From contig NZ_CP083590.1 of NCBI RefSeq assembly GCF_020099395.1, positions 6,820,001 to 6,884,000 on the forward strand: DNA of 64,000 bases, read 5' to 3'. Position 1 is the stretch's first letter, and every line of letters begins with the position of its first letter. Below the pieces are notes generated by a model. It searched no databases. It saw only the letters and a list, made by a program, of their open reading frames with translations, and had not been told where the DNA came from. Positions 16,308 to 23,985 of the stretch are shown piece by piece. Both the position numbers and the translations under genes were made by a program. Source of the DNA: Streptomyces mobaraensis (GTDB taxonomy: Bacteria; Actinomycetota; Actinomycetes; Streptomycetales; Streptomycetaceae).

Positions 16308-17456
16308 GTCGGGGAGCGGGCCGACGGCCACGTCGGCCGCTCCCGAGGTGACGGCCGCCTGGAGTTCGGCGGCGTTCATGTACTCGGTGAGGACGACCTG
16401 GGAGGCCGGGTTCTCCTGGTACCAGACGCGCAGCGCGGGCGGGATGACGCCGATGCTGATCGACTGGAGGGTGGCGACGCGGAGTTCGCCCGGGACGCGC
16501 GGGACGCTGCCGGCGGGCCACGCCTCCGGCGGCCAGGCACCTGGGCCGAGGAGCAGTCCGGGGCCGGCGGCGGGGGCCGGGGGAGCGAGGGACGCCGGTG
16601 GTGCGGGCGGTCTCTCCAGCGGTTCCTGCCGCAGGACGGCCGCGTGGACGCGCCGCAGCTCCACGCCGATGTCCACCCCGAACTCCTCGGCGAGGCAGGC
16701 CCGGGTCCGTTCGTGCACGCGCAGCGCCTCGGCCTGCCGTCCGAGCGCGGACAGCGCGGTCATCAGATGGCCGACCAGCCGCTCGCGGGTGGGGTGCCGC
16801 CGTGCCTCGGGGGCGAGTTCGGCGGCGACGACGGCCTCCTCGCCGAGCGCCAGCCGGGCCTCGGCCAGTCCTTCGACGGCCGTCAGACGTATCTGCTCCA
16901 GCCGTCCGCTCTCGTCGGCCAGCGCGCCGATCTCCTCGAACTCCTCGTAAGGGGAGCCCTGCCAGAGGGCGAGCGCCTCCGTGAAGACGTCCCGCGCGCC
17001 CGGCAGGTTCCGGCGGTCCAGCAGCCGGTTGCCGGCGGCCACGGTCAGTTCGAAGCGCTGGACGTCCACCTGTTCCGGGGCCAGCCGCAGGACGTAGCCG
17101 GGCGCGCGGTAGTGCAGCAGGGACGGGCCGGTGCGGCCTGCCGGAGAGTCCAGGGCGCGGCGGAGATGGCAGACGTACGACTGCAGGGTGGCCACCGCGC
17201 GGCGCGGGGGAGCGTAGCCCCACAGGTCGTCGACGAGCACGCCCGTGGGCACGACCCGGCCGAGCCGGAGCAGGAGCAGGGCCAGCAGCGCGCGGTGGCG
17301 CCGGGGGCCGAGGGCCCGTTCGACGCCGTCGTACTGGGCCGACATCGGCCCGAGGACCCGCAGCCGCAGCGCGGCCGTGTCGTCCGCCGCCGCCCGTTCC
17401 CGGAAACCGGCTTCCTCGTCACGGGCCGCGAGCCCCGCCACCATCTGCACGGACAT
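15879..17456 (-). CDS. SARP transcriptional activator fused to a LysR-type effector domain
   Basis: 525-residue regulator. Residues about 30-125 form the OmpR-type winged helix of SARPs (LRVLGPMSAQYDGVERALGP through SYVCHLRRAL); about 130-280 form the bacterial transcriptional activation domain (VDVQRFELTVAAG; HERTRACLAEEFGVD). After a Pro/Ala-rich linker (about 285-325), residues 328-520 look like a periplasmic-binding-protein-type LysR substrate domain: LRVATLQSISIGVIPPAL, AAVTSGAADVAVGPLP and a C-terminal GLGPALIPANMV. Small SARPs stop near residue 280, so the extra domain suggests direct sensing of a metabolite. Its likely targets are the divergent operons at 13.0-13.3 kb, where 11-bp-spaced heptamers lie. 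Its 3' end overlaps the open frame of the aminotransferase gene. Confidence 0.88.
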   Translation of the reverse strand: MSVQMVAGLAARDEEAGFRERAAADDTAALRLRVLGPMSAQYDGVERALGPRRHRALLALLLLRLGRVVPTGVLVDDLWGYAPPRRAVATLQSYVCHLRRALDSPAGRTGPSLLHYRAPGYVLRLAPEQVDVQRFELTVAAGNRLLDRRNLPGARDVFTEALALWQGSPYEEFEEIGALADESGRLEQIRLTAVEGLAEARLALGEEAVVAAELAPEARRHPTRERLVGHLMTALSALGRQAEALRVHERTRACLAEEFGVDIGVELRRVHAAVLRQEPLERPPAPPASLAPPAPAAGPGLLLGPGAWPPEAWPAGSVPRVPGELRVATLQSISIGVIPPALRVWYQENPASQVVLTEYMNAAELQAAVTSGAADVAVGPLPDSWPHPVRLLGTEEFAIVLPPDDPAAAASGARMPFTALRDRAWVRLAPRNGLARFLDEGCAAAGFHPRTAMLTELSAAAPMLTHSGLGPALIPANMVPRHFAGRVILPDPPIRRTLAAYANGPLDAVAASFVETLAARASVGP

Positions 17457-18110
17457 GGGTCACCGTTCCCAGAGCAGTGCTCGGCCGCATGCCGGTACTT
17501 CGCGACATGCGTCTCTTCGTCGGGTGATCTTGGCATATGGGACGTCCGATGCCCAGGGGTGAGCGGACGGGAGGCGTCCCCCGGCGGAGGCGGGCGGCCG
17601 CGCACGGGACTTCGGGGACGGGTCCTCCGGCGGGCGGAGAACCGGGCGAGAGGACGGGCGACTTGAACCTGACGACGAAATCCGTGCCGTCCACGGACTC
17701 ATCGGCGGTGTGCGCGCTGCTGATTCCGCGTGCTTTCGCTCAAGTACGCGAGTGAGGCGAAGGGCTGCGTGGCGGGGCCGTTCTCGCGGCGGTCGCGAAC
17801 GTGTCTTTCCGGGGTTTTTCCGGTGTTATACGAACGGAGACGACGGACGGGTCCTTTCCGGTCCTCTTCTTCCCCGGACAGGTCCGTCAGTGTGCTTGTG
17901 AGGCGCGAACGTTGCGCCATCCGCGTGGTGAATCCGTTCACGCCGTACGTGACGCGAGACTTCGCCGGACACTTTTTCCGATGCTTCGTATCAGCGTAAC
18001 GACGGGCTCCTCAATCGCCCGGAGGTCGCTGGAAATCCGGCGTAGAGGTTCCCGAGGGAGCACGGACCGGTGACCCGGACCACCGGGCCGTCCGCCCAGG
18101 AGGTTCTGCC
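17457..18110. other. Intergenic region between SARP-LysR gene and small membrane-protein gene
   Basis: About 650 bp, noticeably less GC-rich than its surroundings, especially 17750-18010. No convincing gene is seen: short frames here lack a ribosome site or codon bias. It should hold the promoters of the leftward SARP-LysR gene and the rightward small gene. An interrupted palindrome GTGAA-4-TTCAC lies at 17928-17941, and a ribosome-site-rich stretch precedes 18111. Confidence 0.6.
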
Positions 18111-18290
18111 ATGTCCCTGCTTCCCCCCGCACTGAACAGCGCGGCCCTGCTGGCCGCCGCCACGGGACTCACGGGCGCCGTCACCTTGCTGGCGGTCGTC
18201 GTCGCCTCGGTCGCCGCCCGCAGCCCCCAACGCCGCCGGGACGCCCGGGCCACCCTCCGCATCCTCGTCCGGCGGCGTCCGCGGCGGTGA
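18111..18290 (+). CDS. 59-residue single-pass membrane peptide, hypothetical
   Basis: Small gene below the usual length cutoff. A perfect AGGAGG lies 6 bases before the ATG. The peptide starts MSLLPPALNSAALLAAATGL, has one long hydrophobic segment (about residues 8-34) and ends in a strongly basic tail with many Arg (RRRDARATLRILVRRRPRR). Positive residues after the helix predict an outside-in N-terminus with the tail in the cytoplasm. No family is recognised. Reasonable codon bias and the strong ribosome site argue that it is real. Confidence 0.6.
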   Translation: MSLLPPALNSAALLAAATGLTGAVTLLAVVVASVAARSPQRRRDARATLRILVRRRPRR

Positions 18291-18380
18291 AGCGGCCGGA
18301 CGGTGTGCGTCCGGTGACGGAAAGTCATGGCGCGGATGTCTCAAATTCCGCGTCGCGGTGAGGGTTTGCTTCTCGGGATC

Positions 18381-18600
18381 CCCATACGCCCGGAACGTCG
18401 GGCGGTAGGCCGCCGGGGGCACCCCCGCCTCGGCGGACAGGTGCCGGCGGAGGGAGGCGCCGGTGCCGAGACCGGACGCGGCGGTGAGGGTGATCCGGTC
18501 CACCGGCAGATCGGTGGTCTCCGGCAGCCGGCGCGCGCCGGACGTGCTGCCGGGCCGGCTCCGCGAGGACAGCGGCAGGTGCGGCCGCGCGGTGGTCCAG
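18381..18600 (-). pseudogene. Remnant of a GlxA-type AraC-family regulator (C-terminal HTH only)
   Basis: Read leftward, the frame gives RRLPETTDLPVDRITL, then GLGTGASLRRHLSAEAGVPP, then AAYRPTFRAYG. This matches the second helix-turn-helix and end of AraC/GlxA regulators, where the family text is typically ETTDLPVDRIA and SLRRHFRxxxGxPPAAYRRTFR. Upstream, the amidase-like effector domain and the first helix are missing; only scraps such as ARAWTTARPHL remain before an in-frame stop at 18654. With no start or ribosome site and most of the protein gone, this is a decayed copy. The frame runs on past the domain end without meaning. Confidence 0.65.
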
Positions 18601-18653
18601 GCGCGGGCCGCGGCGGTCGCGGCGGAGTTCGTCGCCCGTGGCCGTACGGCCGG

Positions 18654-20015
18654 TCAGGCGGCGCCGCCGAAGAGCTGGGTCCAGTAGGTGCCCGCCGGGC
18701 CGCCGCCCGCGAAGCCCGTGCCCAGGTGGGTGAAGGACGGGGTGAGGATGTTGGCGCGGTGGCCGGGGCTGTTCATCCAGCCCTCGACGACCTCGGCGGG
18801 CGAGCGCTGGCCGCACGCGATGTTCTCACCTATGGAACGGTGGACGCAGCCCGCCGCGACGGCGCGGTCCCAGGGCCGCCCGCCGCCCGGGGAGACGTGG
18901 GAGTGGTAGCCGCGCGCCGCCATGTCCGCGCTGTGCGCCTGGGCCGCGGCCGTGAGCCGGGGATCGGGGGAGAGGGGGCGCAGTCCGGAGGCGGTGCGGT
19001 GGGTGTTGGTGAGGGCGAGGACGGCGGCGGCCGTGCGGGCCAGCCCGTCGGGTGTGAACGGTCGGGCCCACAGCGCCGTCCAGAACGTGTCGCCCGAGCG
19101 CCCGTCCACCGCGCGGGCCAGCCCCACCGCCGTGAGGGCGGGGTCCCGCACCGGGCCCGACGAACGGGCGTCCCCCAGGCAGAACTCCAGGAACCCGGCG
19201 GGCGACCGCGGCCCCGACACCAGCTGCTCCGCCAGCCCGAGGTAGGCGTAACCGCACGCCGTGACCTGCTGGAACACCGAGATGCCGGACGGGCCCTCGG
19301 AGTCCAGCCGGCCCTGCCGGGCCATACCGTCGGCGTGCCGGCGCGCGGCCTCGGCGAGCCGCGCGTCCGCCGCCACCGGCGGCACACCGGCCCGGGCGCG
19401 CTCGGCGTTGACGAGGGCGGCGAAGGAGCGCGCGTCGTCCGGGGCGGGGCCGGGGGTGGCCGTCGCGGTGGGGGAGCCGGGGCCGGGGGCGGTCGTTCCG
19501 GGACCGGGGGTGGCCGTTGTGACGGGGGAGCCGGGCTCGTCCGCCACCTCGACGCCGAAGTCCCGCGCCACGCCCGCCAGGCCGTCCGCGTACCCCTGGC
19601 CCAGGGCACGCAGCTTCCAGCCCGGACCGCGGCGGTAGACCTCGGCGAGGAGCAGCACCGTCTCGTCCGTCGGCCGCGGCGGCGCGAACCGGGCGAGGGC
19701 CCGGCCGCCCGGCCCGGTGACCCGCAGGCCCGGGACGGGCAGCGCGGCCGGCCGGGCCCCGGGGTCCTCGGGGCTCACGACGACCGTCAGCCGGCTCGCC
19801 CCCGGGCGGAGGGCCGAACGGTCCACCACGACCCGGCCGGAACCCAGCCGGACGCCGGGCGCCGACGGCTGGTTGTAGAAGAGGAAGTCGGCGTCGCCCG
19901 CCACCTTCCCGTCCGCGCCGGTGATCAGCACCGACACGTCGTAGGGGCCCGTCACCTCCACGGTCAGGGCGCCGTCGGGCAGCTCCAGGGTGGCTCCGGG
20001 GACCAGCGTGCTCAT
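18654..20015 (-). CDS. TerD-CAP-CAP fusion protein
   Basis: 453 residues in three parts. Residues 1-155 match TerD-type stress proteins, which bind calcium (DVSVLITGADGKV, DADFLFYNQPSAPG). A Pro/Gly/Thr-rich linker (about 165-195) follows. Then come two CAP/SCP-like domains: the first (about 198-320) is divergent (SFAALVNAERARAGVPPV, ARRHADGMARQGRL); the second (about 325-453) is canonical (LTNTHRTASGLRPL, SIGENIACGQRSPAEVVEGW, NSPGHRANILTPSFTHLGTG). CAP domains are usually secreted, yet no signal peptide or membrane helix precedes TerD, so the location is unclear. It appears to be a single transcription unit, not part of either biosynthetic block. A proposed role in cell-envelope or metal stress is inference from TerD. 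Confidence 0.85.
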   Translation of the reverse strand: MSTLVPGATLELPDGALTVEVTGPYDVSVLITGADGKVAGDADFLFYNQPSAPGVRLGSGRVVVDRSALRPGASRLTVVVSPEDPGARPAALPVPGLRVTGPGGRALARFAPPRPTDETVLLLAEVYRRGPGWKLRALGQGYADGLAGVARDFGVEVADEPGSPVTTATPGPGTTAPGPGSPTATATPGPAPDDARSFAALVNAERARAGVPPVAADARLAEAARRHADGMARQGRLDSEGPSGISVFQQVTACGYAYLGLAEQLVSGPRSPAGFLEFCLGDARSSGPVRDPALTAVGLARAVDGRSGDTFWTALWARPFTPDGLARTAAAVLALTNTHRTASGLRPLSPDPRLTAAAQAHSADMAARGYHSHVSPGGGRPWDRAVAAGCVHRSIGENIACGQRSPAEVVEGWMNSPGHRANILTPSFTHLGTGFAGGGPAGTYWTQLFGGAA

Positions 20016-20948
20016 CGGTCATCACGTCCTCGCCGTACGGGAACGGGACGCCGCCCACACCGGACCCGTACCGGCCCCCACGTCCCGCTCCTGAGAACGC
20101 CGGGCGGGGGTGGGGCGGTTCCCGGGCGGCCGCCGGGGATGGGCGGGCGGTGCGACTTCCGCTGCCGCCCGGCGCGCGGAGGGCACCGCGCCGGGCGAGC
20201 GCGTACGGTGCCGGCCCATGCCCGCGGCCTCGCCGGGCAGTTCGACGCCGCGGACGAGCAGGCCGTGCACGCCGCGCGCGGCAGGTGGACCGCGCGGCGC
20301 AGGCTGTCGCGACTACTGTCTGACGCCCGGCTGGTCACCGCTCGTGGACTCCACCCGACGTCCGCGTCCCGGTCGTCCGGCCGGCGGAGGTGGAGCCGCC
20401 GCGTCGCGCGGGGAGAGCGGGCCCGCGGTCGTCCGCGCGGGGGCGCCGCGTGTCAGCGGCGCGGGGAGTGTGACACCGTACGACCGGTGACGTCCGCCGG
20501 GCGTGGGCGCCTTCTCGGCGTGGCGCTCCCGGTTCCCGGCGTGCGGCTCCTGGCGAGGTGTCCGGCCCGCCCGCGTCCGGGCTCGGCCCTCTCCCTCACC
20601 ACACCCGCCCGCGCGGGGGCGCCGCGTATCAGCGGCGTCGGGAGTGTGACACCGTACGGCCGGTGACGTCCGCCGGGCGTGGGCGCCTTCTCGGCGTGGC
20701 GCTCCCGGTTCCCGGCGTGCGGCTGCCGGCGAGGTGCCCGGCCCGCTCGTGTCCGGCCCGCCCGTGTCCGGGCTCGGCCCTCTCCCTCGCCACACCCGCC
20801 CGACGCCCCCCCCGCCCGATCCGCCGGGGCGGCCGCGCGGGCGCACGGGCCGGGCCCGTCCCGCGTCCGCCCGCGCCCCCGCGCCTCGCGCCCCGTACGC
20901 CGTCCCACGCCCGTCGCCCTTCCTCCCCTGGATTGTTACGCTGCGAGG
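20016..20948. other. Non-coding region holding a tandem duplication
   Basis: About 930 bp between the divergent TerD-CAP-CAP and HD-domain genes. Open frames exist on both strands because stops are rare in this composition, but none has a ribosome site or a recognisable domain. The only clear structure is the direct duplication described separately. TACGCT (20937-20942) lies 7 bp before the HD-protein ATG and fits a -10 box of a leaderless transcript. Confidence 0.55.
20436..20802. repeat. Direct tandem duplication, 176-bp unit
   Basis: The first copy runs 20436-20611 and the second begins at 20612 with the same CGCGGGGGCGCCGCG. Landmarks such as the sequence around GTGTGACACCGTACG recur exactly 176 bp apart. 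The copies differ at a few bases, and the second carries an extra short duplication of a GTGTCCGGCCCGCC-like segment near 20750-20765, making it about 191 bp. Each copy contains the small interrupted palindrome GTGT-G-ACAC. No coding potential is evident. Confidence 0.8.
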
Positions 20949-21551
20949 ATGTCCTCCCTGCCGACGCCCGACGACATCCGCGCCCTCCACGAGAAGTACG
21001 CGCCCACCCCCGAGGCGTTCGAGCTCGTCTACACCCACTGCCTCATCGTGGCGGAACTCGCCGAGCGGCTGCGGGACGAGGCGGCGCCGGAGGCGGACGC
21101 GGAGTTGGTGCGGGCGGGGGCGCTGCTGCACGACATCGGGGTTTACGAGCTGTTGGACGCGGACGGCCGGCCGCGGCACGGGGAGTACGTGCGGCACGGG
21201 GTGATCGGGCACGAGCTCCTGCGCCGGGAGGGGTTCCCGGAGCGGCTGTGCCGCTTCTGCTCGTGCCACACCGGCGTCGGCCTCACCCGGGAGGACATCC
21301 GCCGGCAGGGGCTGCCGCTGCCGGAGGCGGACTACGTCGCGTCGACGGTCGAGGAGCAACTGGTCATGTACGCCGACAAGTTCCACACCAAGAGCGACCC
21401 GCCGGCGTTCCTCTCCGCCGAGACCTACGCCGCCGGGCTCGCCCGGCTGTTCGGGCCGGAGAAGGCCGATGTGTTCCGGGCGCTGCGGGAGCGGTTCGGC
21501 GAGCCCGAACTCGACGGGCCCGCCGCCCGGTACGGGCATGTACGCCGCTGA
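20949..21551 (+). CDS. HD-domain protein (putative metal-dependent phosphohydrolase)
   Basis: 200-residue protein with the HD signature GALLHDIGVYEL (about residues 57-68), a preceding histidine in VYTHCLIVAEL and later histidines in RHGVIGHELL and SCHTGVG. These would provide the His/Asp ligands of a divalent-metal phosphohydrolase acting on a nucleotide or similar phosphate ester. The ATG at 20949 has only a weak GCGAGG upstream and a possible -10 box 7 bp before it, so a leaderless mRNA is plausible. It converges on the Nudix gene with a 36-bp gap and has no evident link to the biosynthetic genes. Confidence 0.85.
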   Translation: MSSLPTPDDIRALHEKYAPTPEAFELVYTHCLIVAELAERLRDEAAPEADAELVRAGALLHDIGVYELLDADGRPRHGEYVRHGVIGHELLRREGFPERLCRFCSCHTGVGLTREDIRRQGLPLPEADYVASTVEEQLVMYADKFHTKSDPPAFLSAETYAAGLARLFGPEKADVFRALRERFGEPELDGPAARYGHVRR

Positions 21552-21587
21552 CGGCACGGAACCCGCCGGGCCGTCGGGGGCGGCGCG

Positions 21588-22088
21588 TCAGCAGGCGGGG
21601 TCCGGGACGTTCTCCAGGTAGACCGTGGTGCCGGTGCGCCGCGCCCGGTTGACGGCCGCGAGCCGCCGCCAGGAGCGGCTGTCCATGGTCCGGGCCCAGT
21701 CGTCCATCGGCCGCACCTCCCAGGCGTCGTGCTCGCCGGGGTCCAGGACGATGCGGGACAGCGCCTCCCGGCCGAGGCGGCCGCCGTCGAAGACGAACCC
21801 GGTCTTCGCCACCGGCCACGGCCCCGGCGGGGCGAAGTCCACGGCGAGCAGCCGCGGCCGGCCGGTGAAGACGATGCCCGTCTCCTCCCGGCACTCCCGC
21901 ACGGCCGTGCCGAACGGCGTCTCGCCGGGGTCCATGTCCCCGCCCGGGAACTGCCACAGCCCCTGTTTCACCGAGGACCGCAGCTGCAGCGGGCGTTCCT
22001 CGGTGTCGGTGAAGAACAGTGCCCCGTACACGGCCGCCTTGGGCAGGCCGGCGACGTACTCGGCGAGTGGCAGTCGCGGTTTCCCCAC
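21588..22088 (-). CDS. Nudix hydrolase
   Basis: 166-residue Nudix-fold pyrophosphohydrolase. The full Nudix box is present: G-x5-E-x7-REUxEExGU, seen as GGDMDPGETPFGTAV followed by RECREETGI, at about residues 48-71. Such enzymes cleave nucleoside diphosphates linked to another moiety; the substrate cannot be predicted. The start chosen is GTG at 22088, five bases after AAGGAG; a longer frame upstream lacks a ribosome site and is low-complexity. It sits tail-to-tail with the HD-domain gene and looks like a housekeeping or sanitation gene. Confidence 0.88.
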   Translation of the reverse strand: MGKPRLPLAEYVAGLPKAAVYGALFFTDTEERPLQLRSSVKQGLWQFPGGDMDPGETPFGTAVRECREETGIVFTGRPRLLAVDFAPPGPWPVAKTGFVFDGGRLGREALSRIVLDPGEHDAWEVRPMDDWARTMDSRSWRRLAAVNRARRTGTTVYLENVPDPAC

Positions 22089-22495
22089 CTGAACTCCTTC
22101 GCTCCCGGCCGGAAGTCCGGACTCCAGGATGCGGCAACAGGACGGGCCACGTGGGACGTGGCGCGAAACGGCCGGATCCGCCCGGCGCGCGGAATCCGGC
22201 GGCGCGCCCCCGCGCGGGCGCCCGCCGCCCCGGACCGCGCGCGGCGGCGGTCGGCCACCACCGCTCCCGGGGCCCGACGCCCCCGTTCCGCCGCACGGGC
22301 GCGCTCCGGCCGGCATGCCGGTGCGCCTGCCCGGTCACAGGGGATGAGTGCCGGGGAAGGAGCGCGAGCGGCGGCGGCGCTGCGACGGGGCATCGGGGCA
22401 GGCAGCCGGTACGGCCGGCAGGGCGAGGGTGAACGCCCGCCCGGAACACGGGCGTTGCGGGACCGCTCGGGTCGGACCGTGATCGGCGGCGGCCG
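22089..22495. other. Intergenic region upstream of Nudix and downstream of SARP gene
   Basis: About 400 bp between two leftward genes. It should contain the Nudix promoter and the end of the SARP transcript. I see no domain, ribosome site, clear hairpin terminator or repeat in it; the overlapping open frames are composition artefacts. Confidence 0.5.
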
Positions 22496-23305
22496 CTAGA
22501 GCATCGCGCCCGGGCGCGCCCGTCCGACGGCCGAGGCGCCCCGGAGGATGGAGCCGAACAGGTCCTGCAGCTCCGGGCACGGGTCGACGCCGTACTCGTC
22601 CGCCAGCAGGCGCCGCGTCTGGTGGTAGACCTTGAGCGCCTCCGCCTGGCGGCCCGCCCGGTAGAGGGCCTGCATGTGCAGCCAGCTCAGGCGCTCCCGG
22701 GTCGGGAACTTCATGCTGAGCGTCGCCAGGTCGGCGGCGATCACGGAGTAGTCCTGCTCCTGGGCCAGTTCGGCCTCCCAGCGGCTCTCCAGGGCCAGCA
22801 GCCGCAGCTCCTCCAGGCGGGCCGCGGCCTGTGTGCCCAGTGCGTCGTCGCACATCTCGGGGTAGGGCGTGCCGCGCCACAGGGCCAGGCAGGACTCCAG
22901 GGTGTGGCCGGCGGCCTGGTGGCGGCCCTCCAGGAGGAGCCGGCGGCCGTCGCGGAGCAGCTGTTCGAAACGGCAGACATCGATGCGTTCGGGTTCCACG
23001 GCGAGGACGTATCCGGAAGCCTCCCGGCGCAGAATCCGGTTACGGCACCGTGGTGGACTGCTTGGTTCCAATTTCCTTCGCAGATTGGACACATAGCTGT
23101 GCAGAGTCGTCATCACGGCACTGGGCGGGTTGCGCGGCCATACGGCCTCGGTCAGCCGTTCGGTGGTGACCGCTTCACCCGGTGTCAACAAAAGGGCGGC
23201 CAGTACGGCGCGTTGGCGGGCCGGCCCCAGATCCACCGGCAGCCCTCCCGCCCGGACCTCCAGCGGACCCAGAACGCTGATCTGTAACCCGGCAGTTATG
23301 GACAT
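22496..23305 (-). CDS. Small SARP-family activator with a TTA codon
   Basis: 269-residue pathway activator. The winged-helix DNA-binding domain is residues about 8-100 (QISVLGPLEVRAGGLPVDLG, then TLHSYVSNLRRKL); the BTAD activation domain is about 105-260 (ERIDVCRFEQLLRDGRR, YHQTRRLLADEYGVDP). This is the normal size of ActII-ORF4-like SARPs. The start is ATG at 23305, ten bases after AGGAGG; a longer upstream frame has no ribosome site. Codon 7 is TTA (23285-23287) and codon 3 is the rare ATA. TTA needs the bldA tRNA, so translation is probably developmentally gated. The gene is divergent from the PKS genes, whose promoter carries an array of 11-bp heptamers suited to this protein. Confidence 0.9.
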   Translation of the reverse strand: MSITAGLQISVLGPLEVRAGGLPVDLGPARQRAVLAALLLTPGEAVTTERLTEAVWPRNPPSAVMTTLHSYVSNLRRKLEPSSPPRCRNRILRREASGYVLAVEPERIDVCRFEQLLRDGRRLLLEGRHQAAGHTLESCLALWRGTPYPEMCDDALGTQAAARLEELRLLALESRWEAELAQEQDYSVIAADLATLSMKFPTRERLSWLHMQALYRAGRQAEALKVYHQTRRLLADEYGVDPCPELQDLFGSILRGASAVGRARPGAML

Positions 23306-23836
23306 CGACACTTTCCTCCTGTCACGACTCCTGACGGCGGCCGGCACCCGGGAATGGTCGCCCCCGCCGGCTCCGAGACCGTTTCCGTGCATGACGATCC
23401 GAGGCGCACGTTCGTTCGCACCTCCGCGGCCAAGTGTGCCCCTTTTTTCCTGACGTGGGCAGTCGGGCTTCCGTTCCCGGACGGCAGATGATCCAACAGG
23501 ACGCCTCCGTACGCACCAGTGTCTTCCGGGCATGATCGACGAGAGGGGTCCCATTGACACGTAATGGCCTCGCATAAACGTGACGAACAACACGTGCGGG
23601 ACGCAAGACCGCTGGTGCGGCGCACGGGAACCGGCAGCGGTGCCGGACCCCGCCCCTCCGGTCGGACCCCTTCCGGAAAGTCGCCCGGCGCCTTCCGGGC
23701 GGCCGCGGGCGTGACGCTTCCGTCGGCCCTCGTTCGGAAAAGGTTCACGCCGCCGACGGTGTGCGGTGGATTTCGGCGACGTAATTCCGTGAACCCCATT
23801 GTTTCTTTCTTGTTTCCCACGTCACCCGTTCGTCGT
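23306..23836. other. SARP-side intergenic region with an 8-bp inverted repeat
   Basis: Upstream region of the leftward SARP gene, lower in GC than the neighbouring genes. A perfect inverted repeat, GGTTCACG at 23742-23749 and CGTGAACC at 23788-23795, is separated by 38 bp. It may be a bipartite operator for the SARP gene or the PKS promoter. No gene is supported. Confidence 0.5.
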
Positions 23837-23890
23837 CCAAGAGCGATCCAAGACGGCTTCAAGTCGCCACCAAGACGGCCGCGCTAGGGT
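23837..23890 (+). promoter_or_regulatory. SARP operator (four 11-bp-spaced heptamers) and -10 box of the PKS operon
   Basis: CCAAGAG (23837), CCAAGAC (23848), TCAAGTC (23859) and CCAAGAC (23870) are direct repeats at exactly 11-bp pitch. The last heptamer ends at 23876, then 8 bp, then TAGGGT (23885-23890), a TAnnnT -10 box. This is the spacing known for SARP-activated promoters, where the operator overlaps the -35 position and replaces it. The first PKS ATG is about 95 bp downstream with a GGGGAG ribosome site. The neighbouring TTA-containing SARP is the likely activator. Confidence 0.8.
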
Positions 23891-23985
23891 GCCCGGAGTC
23901 GTCCGGAGAAGTCCGGAAAGAAAGCGGTGAAGGGCCGCGTCCTATTCATGTCCGAGAGCGCAGCCGGGTAACGGGGAGCAGACCG

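Noticed and set aside
17699..17941. 80-codon minus-strand frame in the intergenic region
   Set aside because: No ribosome site, no bias toward GC-ending codons, and no recognisable family.
20012..20338. 108-codon minus-strand frame overlapping the TerD-CAP-CAP start
   Set aside because: Low-complexity Arg/Pro composition, no ribosome site, and it overlaps a well-supported gene start.
21552..21587. Bidirectional terminator between the HD and Nudix genes
   Set aside because: The 36-bp gap has only weak, imperfect GC-rich pairing and no T-tract, so it cannot be called.
23306..23593. N-terminal extension of the small SARP
   Set aside because: The extra 96 residues lack SARP homology and a ribosome site, while ATG 23305 follows AGGAGG.
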